From: Providencia rettgeri
GTDB taxonomy: Bacteria > Pseudomonadota > Gammaproteobacteria > Enterobacterales > Enterobacteriaceae
Assembly (NCBI RefSeq): GCF_001874625.1
Contig: NZ_CP017671.1
Coordinates: 744,001-808,000, forward strand
DNA: 64,000 bases
Direction: 5' to 3'
The notes below the pieces were generated by a model. It saw nothing but the letters and a program-made list of their open reading frames with translations. It did no database searches and was not told where the DNA came from. Below, in pieces: positions 9,336 through 19,188 of this stretch. The translations under genes were made by a program, and so were the position numbers. Position 1 is the stretch's first letter. Each line of letters starts with the position of its first letter.

Positions 9336-9368
9336 CAAAAAAAGTATGGTTTCCCATACTTTAGTGTG
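9336..9368 (-). terminator. Rho-independent terminator of yjjX
   Basis: The stem AAAGTATGG / CCATACTTT has a TTTC loop, and CACA / TGTG pairs outside it. Read on the minus strand it is followed by a run of seven T, which fits termination of yjjX. Confidence 0.75.
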
Positions 9369-9418
9369 AAAAGCGTGATGTTTAATCGCACATGCAATTT
9401 TAATTATTTTAAGTATAA

Positions 9419-9955
9419 TTAGTCTTCTACTTGGTTTAGCTCTTTATAAATTTCATGCTTAATGGGAACTAAGGCCAAAATTAAGGCTTGTTGGTAAACA
9501 CTTGTGCGGGTTAATACCCCGTCGGTGAAAAAACCAATAGCGCCACCTTGTTGTTTGATATTATCAATACCGGTCAAAAAGGCCATTTCATCGCCAAGTT
9601 CACGACCTTCACGAATACCTGCCAGAATTTTTTCTGGGATCATAATACTCGCAGAGCGAGACTCGCCGCGTATTTGCTTATGTTCAATAACTATCCAAGC
9701 AAAAGTCATATCATCTTCAATGCCTGCTTCGATACCGACCCAAAAGTCTGCTTCAGGGCGAACTTGTCTTGAAGCCATTACGCGTTGTCTAGCCCCTGTA
9801 CGGGTTTCATTATTACCGATAGGTTGCTGTGGAACACTGCTATCGACATTAATATCTTCAATTTGATAACTGCCAGCCCCAAATACAGCATCGAAAGCTA
9901 GATGGATCGCTTTAATTTTGGCAGGATTAGTCGTTGCAGCTATAACTTGGTACAT
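9419..9955 (-). CDS. yjjX: Inosine/xanthosine triphosphatase YjjX
   Basis: 178 residues (about 170 in E. coli). The enzyme hydrolyses ITP and XTP, keeping deaminated purines out of nucleic acids. The N-terminus has [11 protein letters not shown] (nucleotide-binding loop), followed by [19 protein letters not shown] and [13 protein letters not shown], all typical of the YjjX/NTPase family. It is divergent from gpmB, with only 52 bp between the starts, so the two promoters must overlap or lie close. Confidence 0.94.
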   Translation of the reverse strand: MYQVIAATTNPAKIKAIHLAFDAVFGAGSYQIEDINVDSSVPQQPIGNNETRTGARQRVMASRQVRPEADFWVGIEAGIEDDMTFAWIVIEHKQIRGESRSASIMIPEKILAGIREGRELGDEMAFLTGIDNIKQQGGAIGFFTDGVLTRTSVYQQALILALVPIKHEIYKELNQVED

Positions 9956-10007
9956 TAATTATTTTCCTTTGAACACATACTTCGAAAAGTAATAACGGAA
10001 CACATCT

Positions 10008-10655
10008 ATGTTACAGGTTTATCTTGTTCGCCATGGCGAAACTGAATGGAATTTAGCTCGTCGCATCCAGGGACAATCCGATAGCCCTCTGACAGCCACT
10101 GGACGACTGCAAGCAAGGCAGGTGGCTGAAAGGATAAAATCAGAAGGCATTACCCATATTATCACTAGTGATATGGGACGCACACTGGAAACTGCACAAA
10201 TAATTGCAAGTGTATGCGGATGTGAAATTACCACAGAACCGCGTCTACGTGAACTAAATATGGGGGTTCTTGAACAAAGAGCGATTGAGTCGTTAACCTC
10301 AGAAGAAGAACAGTGGCGTAAAAGCTTGATTGACGGCACTCGTGGTGGTCGAATCCCTGAGGGGGAATCGATGGAAGAACTCTATACGCGTATGTTTGCG
10401 GCATTAAATAGTTGCTTAGATCTCCCCGAAGGGAGTCGACCCCTGCTTGTAAGCCATGGCATCGCACTAAGTACTTTAATTAGCCGTATTATGGGGGTTC
10501 CTGCGTATTCAGAGCGCCGCTTACGTTTACGTAATTGCTCATTATCTCGAGTAGACTACCAAAACAGCCCATGGCTTGCGAATGGGTGGATAGTCGAAAC
10601 TGCGGGGGAAGTGACTCATTTAACGCAGCCAGCCCTTGATGAACAACAAGGCTAA
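10008..10655 (+). CDS. gpmB: Phosphoglycerate mutase-like phosphatase GpmB (YtjC)
   Basis: 215 residues, matching E. coli GpmB. It belongs to the histidine phosphatase superfamily: R8-H9-G10-E11 gives the phospho-accepting His9, and LLVSHGIALS supplies the second His near residue 150. Despite its name, the E. coli protein has little proven mutase activity, so the physiological substrate is uncertain. It is divergent from yjjX and convergent with rob, the conserved arrangement. Confidence 0.94.
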   Translation: MLQVYLVRHGETEWNLARRIQGQSDSPLTATGRLQARQVAERIKSEGITHIITSDMGRTLETAQIIASVCGCEITTEPRLRELNMGVLEQRAIESLTSEEEQWRKSLIDGTRGGRIPEGESMEELYTRMFAALNSCLDLPEGSRPLLVSHGIALSTLISRIMGVPAYSERRLRLRNCSLSRVDYQNSPWLANGWIVETAGEVTHLTQPALDEQQG

Positions 10656-10669
10656 TTATTGAAAAGTAA

Positions 10670-10693
10670 GGAGTTTCAATATAATGAAACTCC
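10670..10693 (-). terminator. Hairpin between convergent gpmB and rob
   Basis: A perfect 9-bp stem GGAGTTTCA / TGAAACTCC has an ATATAA loop. On the minus strand it is followed by TTACTTTT, so it better suits rob. No T-run follows on the plus strand. Confidence 0.55.
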
Positions 10694-10699
10694 CTCAGC

Positions 10700-11614
10700 T
10701 TAGCGTGCTTTAGTACCGTCTGCTTTGATAGGAACATAATAATCAAACGTATCGATATGCGTTTTAGGGTCATCACTTTCTGGGGTGATATTATGCAAGT
10801 CGATATTTTTTAGTCGGTAATGTTCAATATCATACCCAGGGCGACGCGTTAAATTGAGTTTGGGTAAATAAACACCATAAATTTGGTATAAAAACTCCTG
10901 TAACGCATTTCGGGTTGGCACGCCATTAAATGAAAATTTCACATACTTTCCACTCGGTAATGTCAAATTGGTATACTGATTAGTATTGAAACTTGCATCT
11001 TCAGGCCTAACTGCGGTGGTATAGAACACAGTTTGCTCGTCTTCTTTTTCAGGGTTATGGATTGCATGATGCAGCCCGAACACCTCAGAAGCAATCTTGG
11101 TGGTATTATCTAAATAATAATGCCAAAACGTTTGGCGCATTTCTGAACATGCGGTTGACCATTCCTCTAAAGCATAAGAACAGCTTTGCTCCAAACCGAC
11201 CAATTGCAGTTCAGGCATTTGCATAAATTCATGTTCAATATTTATATGATTATCTAAGATAATCGGTGGGCAAATCCCAGTAGCACACCACTCCTCACTA
11301 CGGCGGTAGAAAGCCGGTGTCAGGTTAAACTGTTTTTTAAATGCGCGCGTAAAAGTTTGTTGCGAGTCAAAGCGATACTGTAGCGCAATATCAAGAATTG
11401 GGCGGCTTGTTAAGCGCAATGCAACCGCAGCACGAGAAAGTCTTCTGGCTCGAATATAAGCACCAATCGCTTGGTCAGTGACTTCTTTAAACATTCTTTG
11501 TAAATGCCACTTAGAGTAGCCTGCTTTTGCGGCAACATTATCCAGCGAGAGTGGTTTATCAAGGTTGTCATCTATCCAGCGAAGCAAGTCGCGAATAATA
11601 TTAGTTTGATCCAT
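10700..11614 (-). CDS. rob: Right origin-binding protein Rob (AraC/XylS family)
   Basis: 304 residues (289 in E. coli). The N-terminal AraC-type DNA-binding domain (about 8-110) has two helix-turn-helix motifs, with KAGYSKWHLQRMFKEVT and DIALQYRFDSQQTFTRAFKK. The C-terminal GyrI-like effector domain (about 125-290) fits Rob and its sequestration/activation by bile salts or dipyridyl. Rob activates the mar/sox/rob regulon (efflux, porin control). The C-terminus is slightly longer than in E. coli. The gene converges with gpmB and diverges from creA. Confidence 0.93.
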   Translation of the reverse strand: MDQTNIIRDLLRWIDDNLDKPLSLDNVAAKAGYSKWHLQRMFKEVTDQAIGAYIRARRLSRAAVALRLTSRPILDIALQYRFDSQQTFTRAFKKQFNLTPAFYRRSEEWCATGICPPIILDNHINIEHEFMQMPELQLVGLEQSCSYALEEWSTACSEMRQTFWHYYLDNTTKIASEVFGLHHAIHNPEKEDEQTVFYTTAVRPEDASFNTNQYTNLTLPSGKYVKFSFNGVPTRNALQEFLYQIYGVYLPKLNLTRRPGYDIEHYRLKNIDLHNITPESDDPKTHIDTFDYYVPIKADGTKAR

Positions 11615-11798
11615 GTATATCCCCAGCCAATGCGACTTATAGTACAGATATAATCTATCAATGAATCGCTATTCTATATCAAGTTACCTTTTTCGTTTAT
11701 AGTAAATGAGTTGTATTTGAGAATTAGTTAGAAAAGTGAATAATTAACCTTGTATTGATACGAGGTTTACCGATTGTGAGTTGAATAGGAAACCCAGT

Positions 11799-12275
11799 AT
11801 GCGTTGTTCCAGATTAAAAAATATTGTTCTCGCGTCATTATTATCAGCGTTGCCTTGTATTACTTTCGCTGAAGAAATCGGTTCAGTCGATACTGTATTT
11901 AAGATTTTCGGCCCTGACCATAAAATTGTCGTGGAAGCATTTGATGACCCTGATGTTGATAACGTTACCTGTTATTTGAGTCGCTCAAAAACGGGTGGTA
12001 TCAAAGGGGGGTTGGGGTTAGCGGAAGATACTTCTGATGCTGCTATTTCATGTCAGCAAGTTGGTCCGATTGAACTGAGCGACCGTGTAAAGCGTAAACC
12101 AACAAAAGGCCAAGTTGTTTTTCAAAAGCGCACATCGTTAGTTTTCAAAAAACTGCAAGTGGTTCGTTTTTATGACCCGAAACGTAATACACTGGTTTAT
12201 TTAACGTATTCAGACAAAATGATCGACGGCTCACCGAAAAATGCGTTAAGTGCTGTACCGATCATGCCGTGGTGA
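11799..12275 (+). CDS. creA: CreA family periplasmic protein
   Basis: 158 residues from ATG 11799 (157 in E. coli). The upstream TTG at 11781 is not favoured because AGGA at 11787-11790 is well placed for 11799 and the signal peptide then starts properly. A cleavable signal ends near TFA (residue 24). The mature domain has [34 protein letters not shown] and [20 protein letters not shown], typical of CreA (DUF1131-like). The function is unknown. The creBCD genes that follow in E. coli are absent, and arcA comes next. Confidence 0.92.
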   Translation: MRCSRLKNIVLASLLSALPCITFAEEIGSVDTVFKIFGPDHKIVVEAFDDPDVDNVTCYLSRSKTGGIKGGLGLAEDTSDAAISCQQVGPIELSDRVKRKPTKGQVVFQKRTSLVFKKLQVVRFYDPKRNTLVYLTYSDKMIDGSPKNALSAVPIMPW

Positions 12276-12329
12276 TTATGACGAGTGTTTGGGCTGCAAT
12301 CCTCTGATAGTATGGATGCCACTCATAAA

Positions 12330-12358
12330 AAATCCGCTGCTTAAAAGACAGCGGATTT
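12330..12358 (-). terminator. Terminator between creA and arcA
   Basis: A 10-bp stem AAATCCGCTG / CAGCGGATTT has a 9-nt loop. On the minus strand it continues into a T-run, fitting arcA termination. It may also stop creA. Confidence 0.8.
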
Positions 12359-12391
12359 CGATAACTATAATGCAAATAATTAGGTTGTTAA

Positions 12392-13108
12392 TTATTCGTC
12401 TAAATCACCACAGAAACGGTAACCTTCACCGTGGATAGTGGCAATAATTTCTGGTGTGTCAGGTGTAGATTCGAAGTGCTTACGAATACGACGGATAGTC
12501 ACGTCAACAGTCCTGTCATGAGGTTTTAATTCACGGCCAGTCATTTTCTTCAGTAAATCAGCTCGAGTCTGAATTTTCCCTGGGTTTTCACAGAAATGCA
12601 GCATTGCACGGAACTCACTGCGCGGCAATTTGTAGTGTTCACCAGCAGGGCTAACTAATGAACGGCTATTAATGTCTAATTCCCAACCATTAAATTTATA
12701 GCTTTCAACCAAACGACGCTCTTCAGTACCGCCAGCCAAATTCATGGTACGTGACAGTAAGTTACGCGCACGAATAGTTAATTCGCGTGGGTTAAATGGT
12801 TTGGTGATATAGTCATCAGCACCGATTTCCAGACCGAGAATTTTATCAACTTCGTTATCACGGCCAGTTAAGAACATTAACGCAATACTTTCTTGCTCAC
12901 GTAATTCACGAGCAAGTAATAAGCCATTTTTACCTGGTAAGTTAATATCCATGATGACTAAATTGATGTCATGTTCGGAGAGAACGTTGTTCATCTCTTC
13001 GCCATCAGTTGCCTCATGAACCACATAGCCTTCAGCTTCAAAGATACTTTTCAGCGTATTGCGTGTGACTATTTCGTCTTCAACAATCAAAATGTGTGGG
13101 GTCTGCAT
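12392..13108 (-). CDS. arcA: Aerobic respiration control response regulator ArcA
   Basis: 238 residues, identical to the E. coli length. OmpR-family receiver: acidic pocket VEDE (residues 9-12), phospho-acceptor D54 in [12 protein letters not shown] and conserved Lys in ITKPFNP, then a winged helix with [15 protein letters not shown]. ArcA is phosphorylated by ArcB under low oxygen and represses respiratory and TCA genes. arcB is elsewhere. A perfect FNR-type site lies 266 bp upstream of the start, consistent with the anaerobic activation of arcA known in E. coli. Confidence 0.97.
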   Translation of the reverse strand: MQTPHILIVEDEIVTRNTLKSIFEAEGYVVHEATDGEEMNNVLSEHDINLVIMDINLPGKNGLLLARELREQESIALMFLTGRDNEVDKILGLEIGADDYITKPFNPRELTIRARNLLSRTMNLAGGTEERRLVESYKFNGWELDINSRSLVSPAGEHYKLPRSEFRAMLHFCENPGKIQTRADLLKKMTGRELKPHDRTVDVTIRRIRKHFESTPDTPEIIATIHGEGYRFCGDLDE

Positions 13109-14191
13109 AGTTGCTACCTAAAGTATTAAAATAAAAATACTGAACTCACAAGCCGTTTTCAGTTAGGTGGTTATTATATTTTTCTCTGAAAAAACACGTT
13201 TATGAGTATAAATTTGTTTCAAAATCCAACAGTGACATTATGTTGCTTTTGCAGCAAATGGCTCTAAAAAACTAGCCAAAATATAAGCACTTTCCCAATA
13301 TTGGGCTGTTAACAGCAATATAACAGCTAATACTGCATTTACCACCTAAAAAACTAACTTTTGTTGATACATATCAAAATCAATTGTAGCACGTTAACAA
13401 AAATTGTTAGGTACATAATTATATAAATTAACATGCGATTTAGATATCAGATAGTCGGTCAAAATGCAGAAGACGAATATGAGGGTTGTTGCTTTGACTT
13501 GAAATTAAAGAATTTAATCTGCAATTCCCCCAATATACCATCAAAAATAATGTCTGATTTGTGACTCATCTCGAATTTTGACAGGTTGTTTTGTTTAAAT
13601 GATAGAGAGCAAACGCTTCTAAACTAGAAGTAAAGTGTCTATGCAGTAATATGATGAGTCGTTTATGATTGTAAATAAGTAAATATACTTATGTTATTTT
13701 AAGGGTGAAGAAATTTACTAACAATATTTTTACATTTAAATAAAGCATAAATTGGTGGAGATTATGCTAAACAACGAATATGAGTGTAAATGTAGAGAGT
13801 GATATCAGATATTTTCAGATTAAGCCCATATGATAACGATCAACTTTCCCGGTAAATCACAAAACCCCATGCATTGATCTACAACTAGAAATAAGTCTCT
13901 ATCAGGTTAATTGGAACATGGGTTTTTTCTGACTCATCTTGGTGGAAATTCCTGCTTATTTTTAGTGGTACATAACTTTTATCAAATCCCATCATTGTAT
14001 TTATTTGCTCATTTAATAAACAAACAAGCCATTAAAATCGCAAAAAATTATTCATCTGGTAATTTAAATTATTTTGGTTGTTAAAGCTGGCACTGGTGGG
14101 ATTTTTGTTTTTTTATGAAGATTTTTTCCCTTTTCCTAGAGGGGTTTTTATTGAAAAACTGTTTTGTTAAAGGGGTTAGAATCAAATAAAT
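13109..14191. other. Long AT-rich gap between arcA and the thr promoter
   Basis: About 1.1 kb with no convincing gene. The E. coli genes yjjY and trmL-like yjtD that lie here are absent. Visible items are the FNR site at 13374, a 12-codon ORF with a good ribosome binding site (GGTGGAG) at 13764-13802, and a pair AAAACCCCATG (13861) / CATGGGTTTTTT (about 13917-13928) that could close a 65-nt hairpin ending in a T-run. The last two are weak. Confidence 0.5.
13374..13387 (-). promoter_or_regulatory. FNR binding site upstream of arcA
   Basis: TTGAT-ACAT-ATCAA is a perfect match to the FNR consensus TTGATnnnnATCAA. It lies 266 bp before the arcA start in the long AT-rich leader. E. coli arcA is known to be FNR-activated from a distal promoter. 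Confidence 0.65.
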
Positions 14192-14226
14192 TTGACAAAT
14201 TATGCCGATTGCTTTAACCGTATAGG
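14192..14226 (+). promoter_or_regulatory. thr operon promoter
   Basis: The -35 is TTGACA at 14192-14197. It is followed by GCTTTAACCGTATAGGG, closely paralleling the E. coli thr promoter (TTGACT...ACTTTAACCAATATAGG). The -10 is within TTTAACC or the adjacent TATAGG. Confidence 0.7.
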
Positions 14227-14262
14227 GAGAAACCCAAAAGATCTAAGAGACAGACAGAATTT

Positions 14263-14331
14263 ATGCGTAATATCAGCCTGACTATTATTATTACCACCAC
14301 CACCGTAACCACAGGAAACGGGGCGGGCTGA
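14263..14331 (+). CDS. thrL: thr operon leader peptide
   Basis: 22 codons from ATG 14263 to TGA 14329. The product starts MRNISLTIII, continues TTTTVTTGNGAG, and contains seven Thr and four Ile. The E. coli leader ends in the same TTGNGAG. Ribosome stalling at these codons when Thr-tRNA or Ile-tRNA is scarce prevents the downstream terminator from forming. It is too short for standard ORF calling. Confidence 0.93.
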   Translation: MRNISLTIIITTTTVTTGNGAG

Positions 14332-14356
14332 CGCATCCAAAAAATAAAAATGAAAA

Positions 14357-14390
14357 AGCCCGCATCCCCATAAGATGCGGGCTTTTTTTT
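14357..14390 (+). terminator. thr operon attenuator
   Basis: A strong hairpin AGCCCGCATC / GATGCGGGCT with a CCCATAA loop is followed by eight T. It lies 25 bp after thrL and before thrA. This is the regulated terminator of threonine/isoleucine attenuation. Confidence 0.93.
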
Positions 14391-14415
14391 GGTGTTAATT
14401 CAGGAGAGAAATACC

Positions 14416-16875
14416 ATGCGTGTGCTTAAATTTGGCGGTACTTCGGTTGCAAATGACGAACGGGTACTAAATGTTGCTGACATCGCTGAAAGTAAATTAG
14501 CAGATGGGCAAGTGGCACTGGTACTATCAGCACCAGCAAAAATCACTAACCATCTGGTTGCTATGATTGAAAAAACGGTTGCAGGTCAAGATGTCATCAC
14601 GCATGTAAATGATGCCGAAATGATTTTTGCTAACCTTTTAAAAGGATTGAAAGAAAAACAGCCTGGTTTCGAATATGACAAGCTGAAAAAACTTACAGAA
14701 CAAGAATTCGCACAAATCAAACAAGTACTGCATGGTATTACTCTCCTAGGTCAATGCCCTGATAGCATCAACGCTACAATTATCTGCCGTGGTGAAAAGC
14801 TCTCTATTGCTATTATGGAATCTGTATTAAAAGCTCGTGGTCATAATGTGACAGTGATTAATCCAGTTGAAAGCCTATTAGCAAAAGGGCATTACCTTGA
14901 ATCTACTGTTGATATAAATGAATCGACAAAACGTATTGCTGCTTTAAATATTCCCAAAGATCACTTTGTCTTAATGGCTGGTTTTACCGCTGGGAATGAT
15001 AAAGGCGAACTAGTGGTGTTAGGCCGCAATGGTTCTGATTACTCCGCCGCGGTATTGGCAGCTTGCTTACGTGCAGATTGTTGTGAAATTTGGACTGATG
15101 TTGATGGTGTGTATACTTGTGACCCGCGTTTAGTACCTGACGCACGCTTATTGAAGGGGATGTCTTATCAAGAAGCCATGGAGTTATCTTATTTTGGCGC
15201 CAAAGTTCTCCATCCTCGTACAATCGCTCCTATCGCCCAATTCCAAATACCTTGCCTAATTAAAAATACCACTAACCTAAGTGCTCCCGGTACTCTGATT
15301 GGGGATGGTCAAACGGATGACAGCACACCAGTTAAGGGGATCACTAACTTAAATAACATGGCAATGATCAACGTATCGGGGCCTGGTATGAAAGGAATGG
15401 TGGGCATGGCTGCACGTATTTTCTCTGTCATGTCACGTAAAGGCATTTCAGTCGTGTTGATCACCCAATCTTCATCAGAGTACAGCATCAGTTTCTGTGT
15501 GCCACATAATGAACTACAGCGTGCTCGCGCTGCACTAGAAGATGAATTCTATTTAGAGTTGAAAGATGGCGTATTAGACCCACTGGGCGTGATGGAGCAA
15601 TTAGCGATTATTTCTGTAGTCGGTGATGGCATGCGTACATTGAAAGGTATTTCAGCGCGCTTTTTCTCTGCATTGACCCGTGGCAATATCAATATTGTTG
15701 CTATTGCACAAGGCTCATCTGAGCGCTCTATTTCAGCCGTAATTGCGAACGAGGCGGGAACCACGGCGGTACGTCTTTGTCACCAAATGTTGTTCAATGC
15801 AGAGCAAGTGATTGAAGCCTTTATCATCGGAGTCGGTGGGGTGGGAAATGCATTGATTGAACAAATACACCGTCAGCAACAATGGTTGAAGCAAAAGCAT
15901 ATCGACCTGCGTGTGTGTGGTATAGCAAACTCACGTGCAATGTTAACGGATATGCAAGGCATTGATTTAGCTAACTGGAAAGCTGAATTAGCGGAAGCAA
16001 AAGAACCTTTTAGCTTAAGTCGTTTGATCCGTTTAGAACGCGAGTATCATTTCTTAAACCCTGTGATTATCGATTGTACTTCCAATCAAGAAATTGCAGA
16101 GCAATATGTGAATTTCTTAAAAGATGGTTTTAACGTCGTCACGCCAAATAAAAAAGCCAATACATTATCCATGGATTACTACCACCAATTGCGTGGTGCA
16201 GCAGAAAGCTCGAAACGTAAATTTCTCTACGATACAAACGTTGGTGCGGGCTTACCTGTTATTGAAAATTTACAAAATTTGCTCAATGCAGGGGATGAAT
16301 TAGTTCACTTTAGTGGTATTTTATCGGGCTCACTGTCCTTTATCTTTGGTAAGCTTGATGAGGGCATGTCTTTATCTGAGGCAACGGCGCTGGCAAAAGA
16401 GAAAGGCTTTACAGAACCAGACCCTCGCGATGATTTATCCGGTATGGACGTAGCACGTAAATTATTGATTTTAGCCCGCGAAGCAGGTTATGACTTAGAG
16501 CTACAAGATATTGAAATTGAACCTGTTTTACCTATGGATTTCGATAGCAGCGGCTCTGTTGCTGAATTTATGGCTCGTTTACCACAATTAGATGTACAGT
16601 TTGCTCAGCGTATAAAAGCCGCAGAAGCAGAAGAAAAAGTGTTACGCTATGTTGGGTTAATTGAAGAAGGGCGCTGTCAGGTTAAAATTGTTGCTGTTGA
16701 TGGCAATGACCCACTCTTCAAGGTTAAAAATGGCGAAAATGCACTGGCTTTCTATACACGCTATTACCAACCAATTCCTTTAGTCTTAAGGGGTTATGGC
16801 GCAGGTAATGATGTTACTGCTGCTGGTGTATTTGCAGATATGCTGCGTACCCTTTCATGGAAATTGGGAGTTTAA
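14416..16875 (+). CDS. thrA: Bifunctional aspartokinase I / homoserine dehydrogenase I
   Basis: 819 residues from ATG 14416 (820 in E. coli). This start has CAGGAGAG upstream and gives the family N-terminus [13 protein letters not shown]. The upstream in-frame TTG at 14389 overlaps the attenuator and is rejected. The N-terminal aspartokinase (KFGGTS at 5-10) is followed by paired ACT regulatory domains (about 320-460), then the homoserine dehydrogenase with the NAD(P)-binding motif [12 protein letters not shown] near 471. It catalyses the first and third steps from aspartate to threonine and is feedback-inhibited by Thr in the family. Confidence 0.97.
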   Translation: MRVLKFGGTSVANDERVLNVADIAESKLADGQVALVLSAPAKITNHLVAMIEKTVAGQDVITHVNDAEMIFANLLKGLKEKQPGFEYDKLKKLTEQEFAQIKQVLHGITLLGQCPDSINATIICRGEKLSIAIMESVLKARGHNVTVINPVESLLAKGHYLESTVDINESTKRIAALNIPKDHFVLMAGFTAGNDKGELVVLGRNGSDYSAAVLAACLRADCCEIWTDVDGVYTCDPRLVPDARLLKGMSYQEAMELSYFGAKVLHPRTIAPIAQFQIPCLIKNTTNLSAPGTLIGDGQTDDSTPVKGITNLNNMAMINVSGPGMKGMVGMAARIFSVMSRKGISVVLITQSSSEYSISFCVPHNELQRARAALEDEFYLELKDGVLDPLGVMEQLAIISVVGDGMRTLKGISARFFSALTRGNINIVAIAQGSSERSISAVIANEAGTTAVRLCHQMLFNAEQVIEAFIIGVGGVGNALIEQIHRQQQWLKQKHIDLRVCGIANSRAMLTDMQGIDLANWKAELAEAKEPFSLSRLIRLEREYHFLNPVIIDCTSNQEIAEQYVNFLKDGFNVVTPNKKANTLSMDYYHQLRGAAESSKRKFLYDTNVGAGLPVIENLQNLLNAGDELVHFSGILSGSLSFIFGKLDEGMSLSEATALAKEKGFTEPDPRDDLSGMDVARKLLILAREAGYDLELQDIEIEPVLPMDFDSSGSVAEFMARLPQLDVQFAQRIKAAEAEEKVLRYVGLIEEGRCQVKIVAVDGNDPLFKVKNGENALAFYTRYYQPIPLVLRGYGAGNDVTAAGVFADMLRTLSWKLGV

Positions 16876-16878
16876 GAA

Positions 16879-17808
16879 GTGATTAAAGTTTATGCACCAG
16901 CTTCAATAGGTAATGTTAGCGTTGGGTTTGATGTCCTTGGAGCGGCGGTCTCCCCTGCGGATGGCTCATTATTAGGTGATTGTGTCACCGTTGAAGCTGC
17001 GGATACTTTCTCGCTAACGAACAAAGGTAAATTCGTTGCTAAGTTACCGAAAAAGAACGAACACAATATTGTCTACCAATGTTGGCAGCTGTTTTGTGAA
17101 CGCCTTGGCAAACAGTTAAATGTTGCAATGACCCTTGAAAAAAATATGCCAATAGGTTCTGGTCTTGGTTCAAGTGCATGTTCCGTGGTTGCCGCGTTAA
17201 TGGCATTAAATGAGTTTGCGGGCAAGCCATTTGATGATACGCAATTATTAGGCATGATGGGCGAATTAGAAGGGCGAATTTCTGGTAGCGTGCATTACGA
17301 TAATGTAGCGCCTTGTTTCTTAGGTGGGCTACAGTTGATCATCGAACAAAATGGCATTATTTCCCAACCTGTGCCTGCATTTGAAAACTGGTATTGGGTA
17401 ATGGCGTATCCGGGAATTAAAGTATCGACAGCAGAAGCGCGTGCTATTCTCCCTGATAGCTACCCACGCCATGACATTGTAAATCATGGCCGGTATTTAT
17501 CTGGTTTTATCCATGCATGCCATACTAACCAACCATTACTTGCTGCAACAATGATCCAAGATGTCGTGGCTGAGCCTTATCGCACTCAGCTACTGCCAGG
17601 GTTTGCAGAGGCACGTAAAAATGCCAAAGAAATTGGTGCGTTAGCATGTGGTATTTCCGGTTCGGGGCCGACACTGTTTGCCATTTGCGATGATAAACAA
17701 ATCGCTGAAAATATGGCGGATTACTTGCAACAACATTATATTCAGAATGATGAAGGCTTTGTGCATATCTGCCGTTTGGATCTCGCAGGGGCAAGGACAA
17801 TAGGGTAA
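16879..17808 (+). CDS. thrB: Homoserine kinase
   Basis: 309 residues (310 in E. coli). A GHMP-family kinase that phosphorylates homoserine. The ATP loop [16 protein letters not shown] is at about 91-106, and the C-terminal [12 protein letters not shown] is typical. The GTG start at 16879 is 3 bp after the thrA stop, so translation is probably coupled. It encodes the expected N-terminus [20 protein letters not shown]. Confidence 0.97.
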   Translation: MIKVYAPASIGNVSVGFDVLGAAVSPADGSLLGDCVTVEAADTFSLTNKGKFVAKLPKKNEHNIVYQCWQLFCERLGKQLNVAMTLEKNMPIGSGLGSSACSVVAALMALNEFAGKPFDDTQLLGMMGELEGRISGSVHYDNVAPCFLGGLQLIIEQNGIISQPVPAFENWYWVMAYPGIKVSTAEARAILPDSYPRHDIVNHGRYLSGFIHACHTNQPLLAATMIQDVVAEPYRTQLLPGFAEARKNAKEIGALACGISGSGPTLFAICDDKQIAENMADYLQQHYIQNDEGFVHICRLDLAGARTIG

Positions 17809-17811
17809 ATA

Positions 17812-19107
17812 ATGAAACTGTATAATTTAAAAGATAATAACGAACAAGTAAGTTTTGCACAGGCAGTTAAGCAGGGGCTTGGTAAACAACAAGGCTTATT
17901 TTTTCCGCAAGACCTGCCAGAGTTTAGTGCAAGCGAAATTGAAGAACTATTAAAATTAGATTTCGTGACACGTAGTAGCCGTATTTTAAATGCCTTTATT
18001 GGTGATGAAATTCCTCAAGAAGAATTAACTGCACGCGTGAAAGCCGCATTTGCCTTCCCTGCACCAGTGTCTAAGGTTGAGGAAGATATCGCGACTTTAG
18101 AGCTTTATCACGGCCCTACGCTAGCATTTAAAGACTTTGGTGGGCGTTTTATGGCTCAAGCTTTAGGGCAAGTCGCAGGTGACCAACCAGTTACTATCTT
18201 AACGGCAACCTCCGGTGATACAGGGGCAGCAGTTGCACATGCATTTTATCGTTTAAAAAATGTGCAGGTTGTTATTTTATACCCAGAAGGGAAAATCAGC
18301 CCGTTACAAGAAAAGCTATTCTGTACACTGGGTGACAATATTCATACCGTTGCTATCAAAGATGATTTCGATGCTTGCCAAGCATTAGTCAAACAATCAT
18401 TTGATGATGAAGCACTGAAAAAGGCCCTATACCTTAACTCAGCTAACTCGATCAATATTAGCCGCTTACTGGCTCAGATTTGTTATTATTTTGAAGCCGT
18501 TGCACAGATCCCAGCTGAAAAACGTGATCAACTCGTGATCTCTGTACCAAGTGGTAACTTTGGGGATCTAACCGCAGGTTTATTAGCTAAATCAATGGGG
18601 TTACCTGTTAAGCGTTTTATTGCAGCGACTAACGTGAATGATACTGTCCCACGCTATCTTGTTGAAGGCGAGTGGAAACCACATCAAACCGTAGCTACTT
18701 TGTCGAACGCTATGGATGTTAGCCAACCAAATAACTGGCCACGCATTGAGGAATTATTCCGCCGTAAAGGCTGGTCACTGAAAGATCTTGGTTATGGCAC
18801 GGTTAATGATGATGTGACAAAAGAAACCGTACGTGAATTGGATAAAAAAGGTTATCTATCAGAACCACATGCTGCTGTTGCTTATCGTGTTTTACGTGAT
18901 CAGCTACAACAAGGGGAATACGGACTATTTTTAGGAACGGCTCACCCAGCTAAGTTTAAAGAAAGTGTCGAGGAAATCTTAGGTAAACAGATCCCTTTAC
19001 CAAAAGAGCTTGCTGAGCGTGCTGAACTTCCGCTGTTATCGCATTTCTTACCTTCTGATTTTGCAGAGTTGCGTACATTCTTGATGAAATTAGCACCTAA
19101 GCAATAA
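17812..19107 (+). CDS. thrC: Threonine synthase
   Basis: 431 residues (428 in E. coli). A PLP enzyme converting O-phosphohomoserine to threonine. The Schiff-base lysine is K107 in LAFKDFGGRFMAQAL, and the phosphate loop ATSGDTGAAVAHAF follows. It starts 3 bp after thrB and ends at a very strong terminator. The accessory cus island begins right after it, whereas in E. coli yaaX and yaaA follow. Confidence 0.97.
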   Translation: MKLYNLKDNNEQVSFAQAVKQGLGKQQGLFFPQDLPEFSASEIEELLKLDFVTRSSRILNAFIGDEIPQEELTARVKAAFAFPAPVSKVEEDIATLELYHGPTLAFKDFGGRFMAQALGQVAGDQPVTILTATSGDTGAAVAHAFYRLKNVQVVILYPEGKISPLQEKLFCTLGDNIHTVAIKDDFDACQALVKQSFDDEALKKALYLNSANSINISRLLAQICYYFEAVAQIPAEKRDQLVISVPSGNFGDLTAGLLAKSMGLPVKRFIAATNVNDTVPRYLVEGEWKPHQTVATLSNAMDVSQPNNWPRIEELFRRKGWSLKDLGYGTVNDDVTKETVRELDKKGYLSEPHAAVAYRVLRDQLQQGEYGLFLGTAHPAKFKESVEEILGKQIPLPKELAERAELPLLSHFLPSDFAELRTFLMKLAPKQ

Positions 19108-19123
19108 GAGTAAATAGCATATT

Positions 19124-19159
19124 AATAAATAACGGAGGCTCTGGCCTCCGTTATTTATT
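19124..19159 (+). terminator. Terminator of the thr operon
   Basis: A perfect 16-bp stem, AATAAATAACGGAGGC and its reverse complement, has a TCTG loop. The A-rich and T-rich flanks make it bidirectional, so it also stops the convergent SilE-like gene. Confidence 0.88.
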
Positions 19160-19188
19160 CAAGTGAATGAACAATTAAATTTAATCTA

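Noticed and set aside
14389-14415. Upstream TTG start for thrA
   Set aside because: It overlaps the attenuator T-run. ATG 14416 has a proper ribosome binding site and the family N-terminus.
15549-15764. Minus-strand open frame inside thrA
   Set aside because: A shadow of the coding strand with no motif, ribosome binding site or conservation argument.
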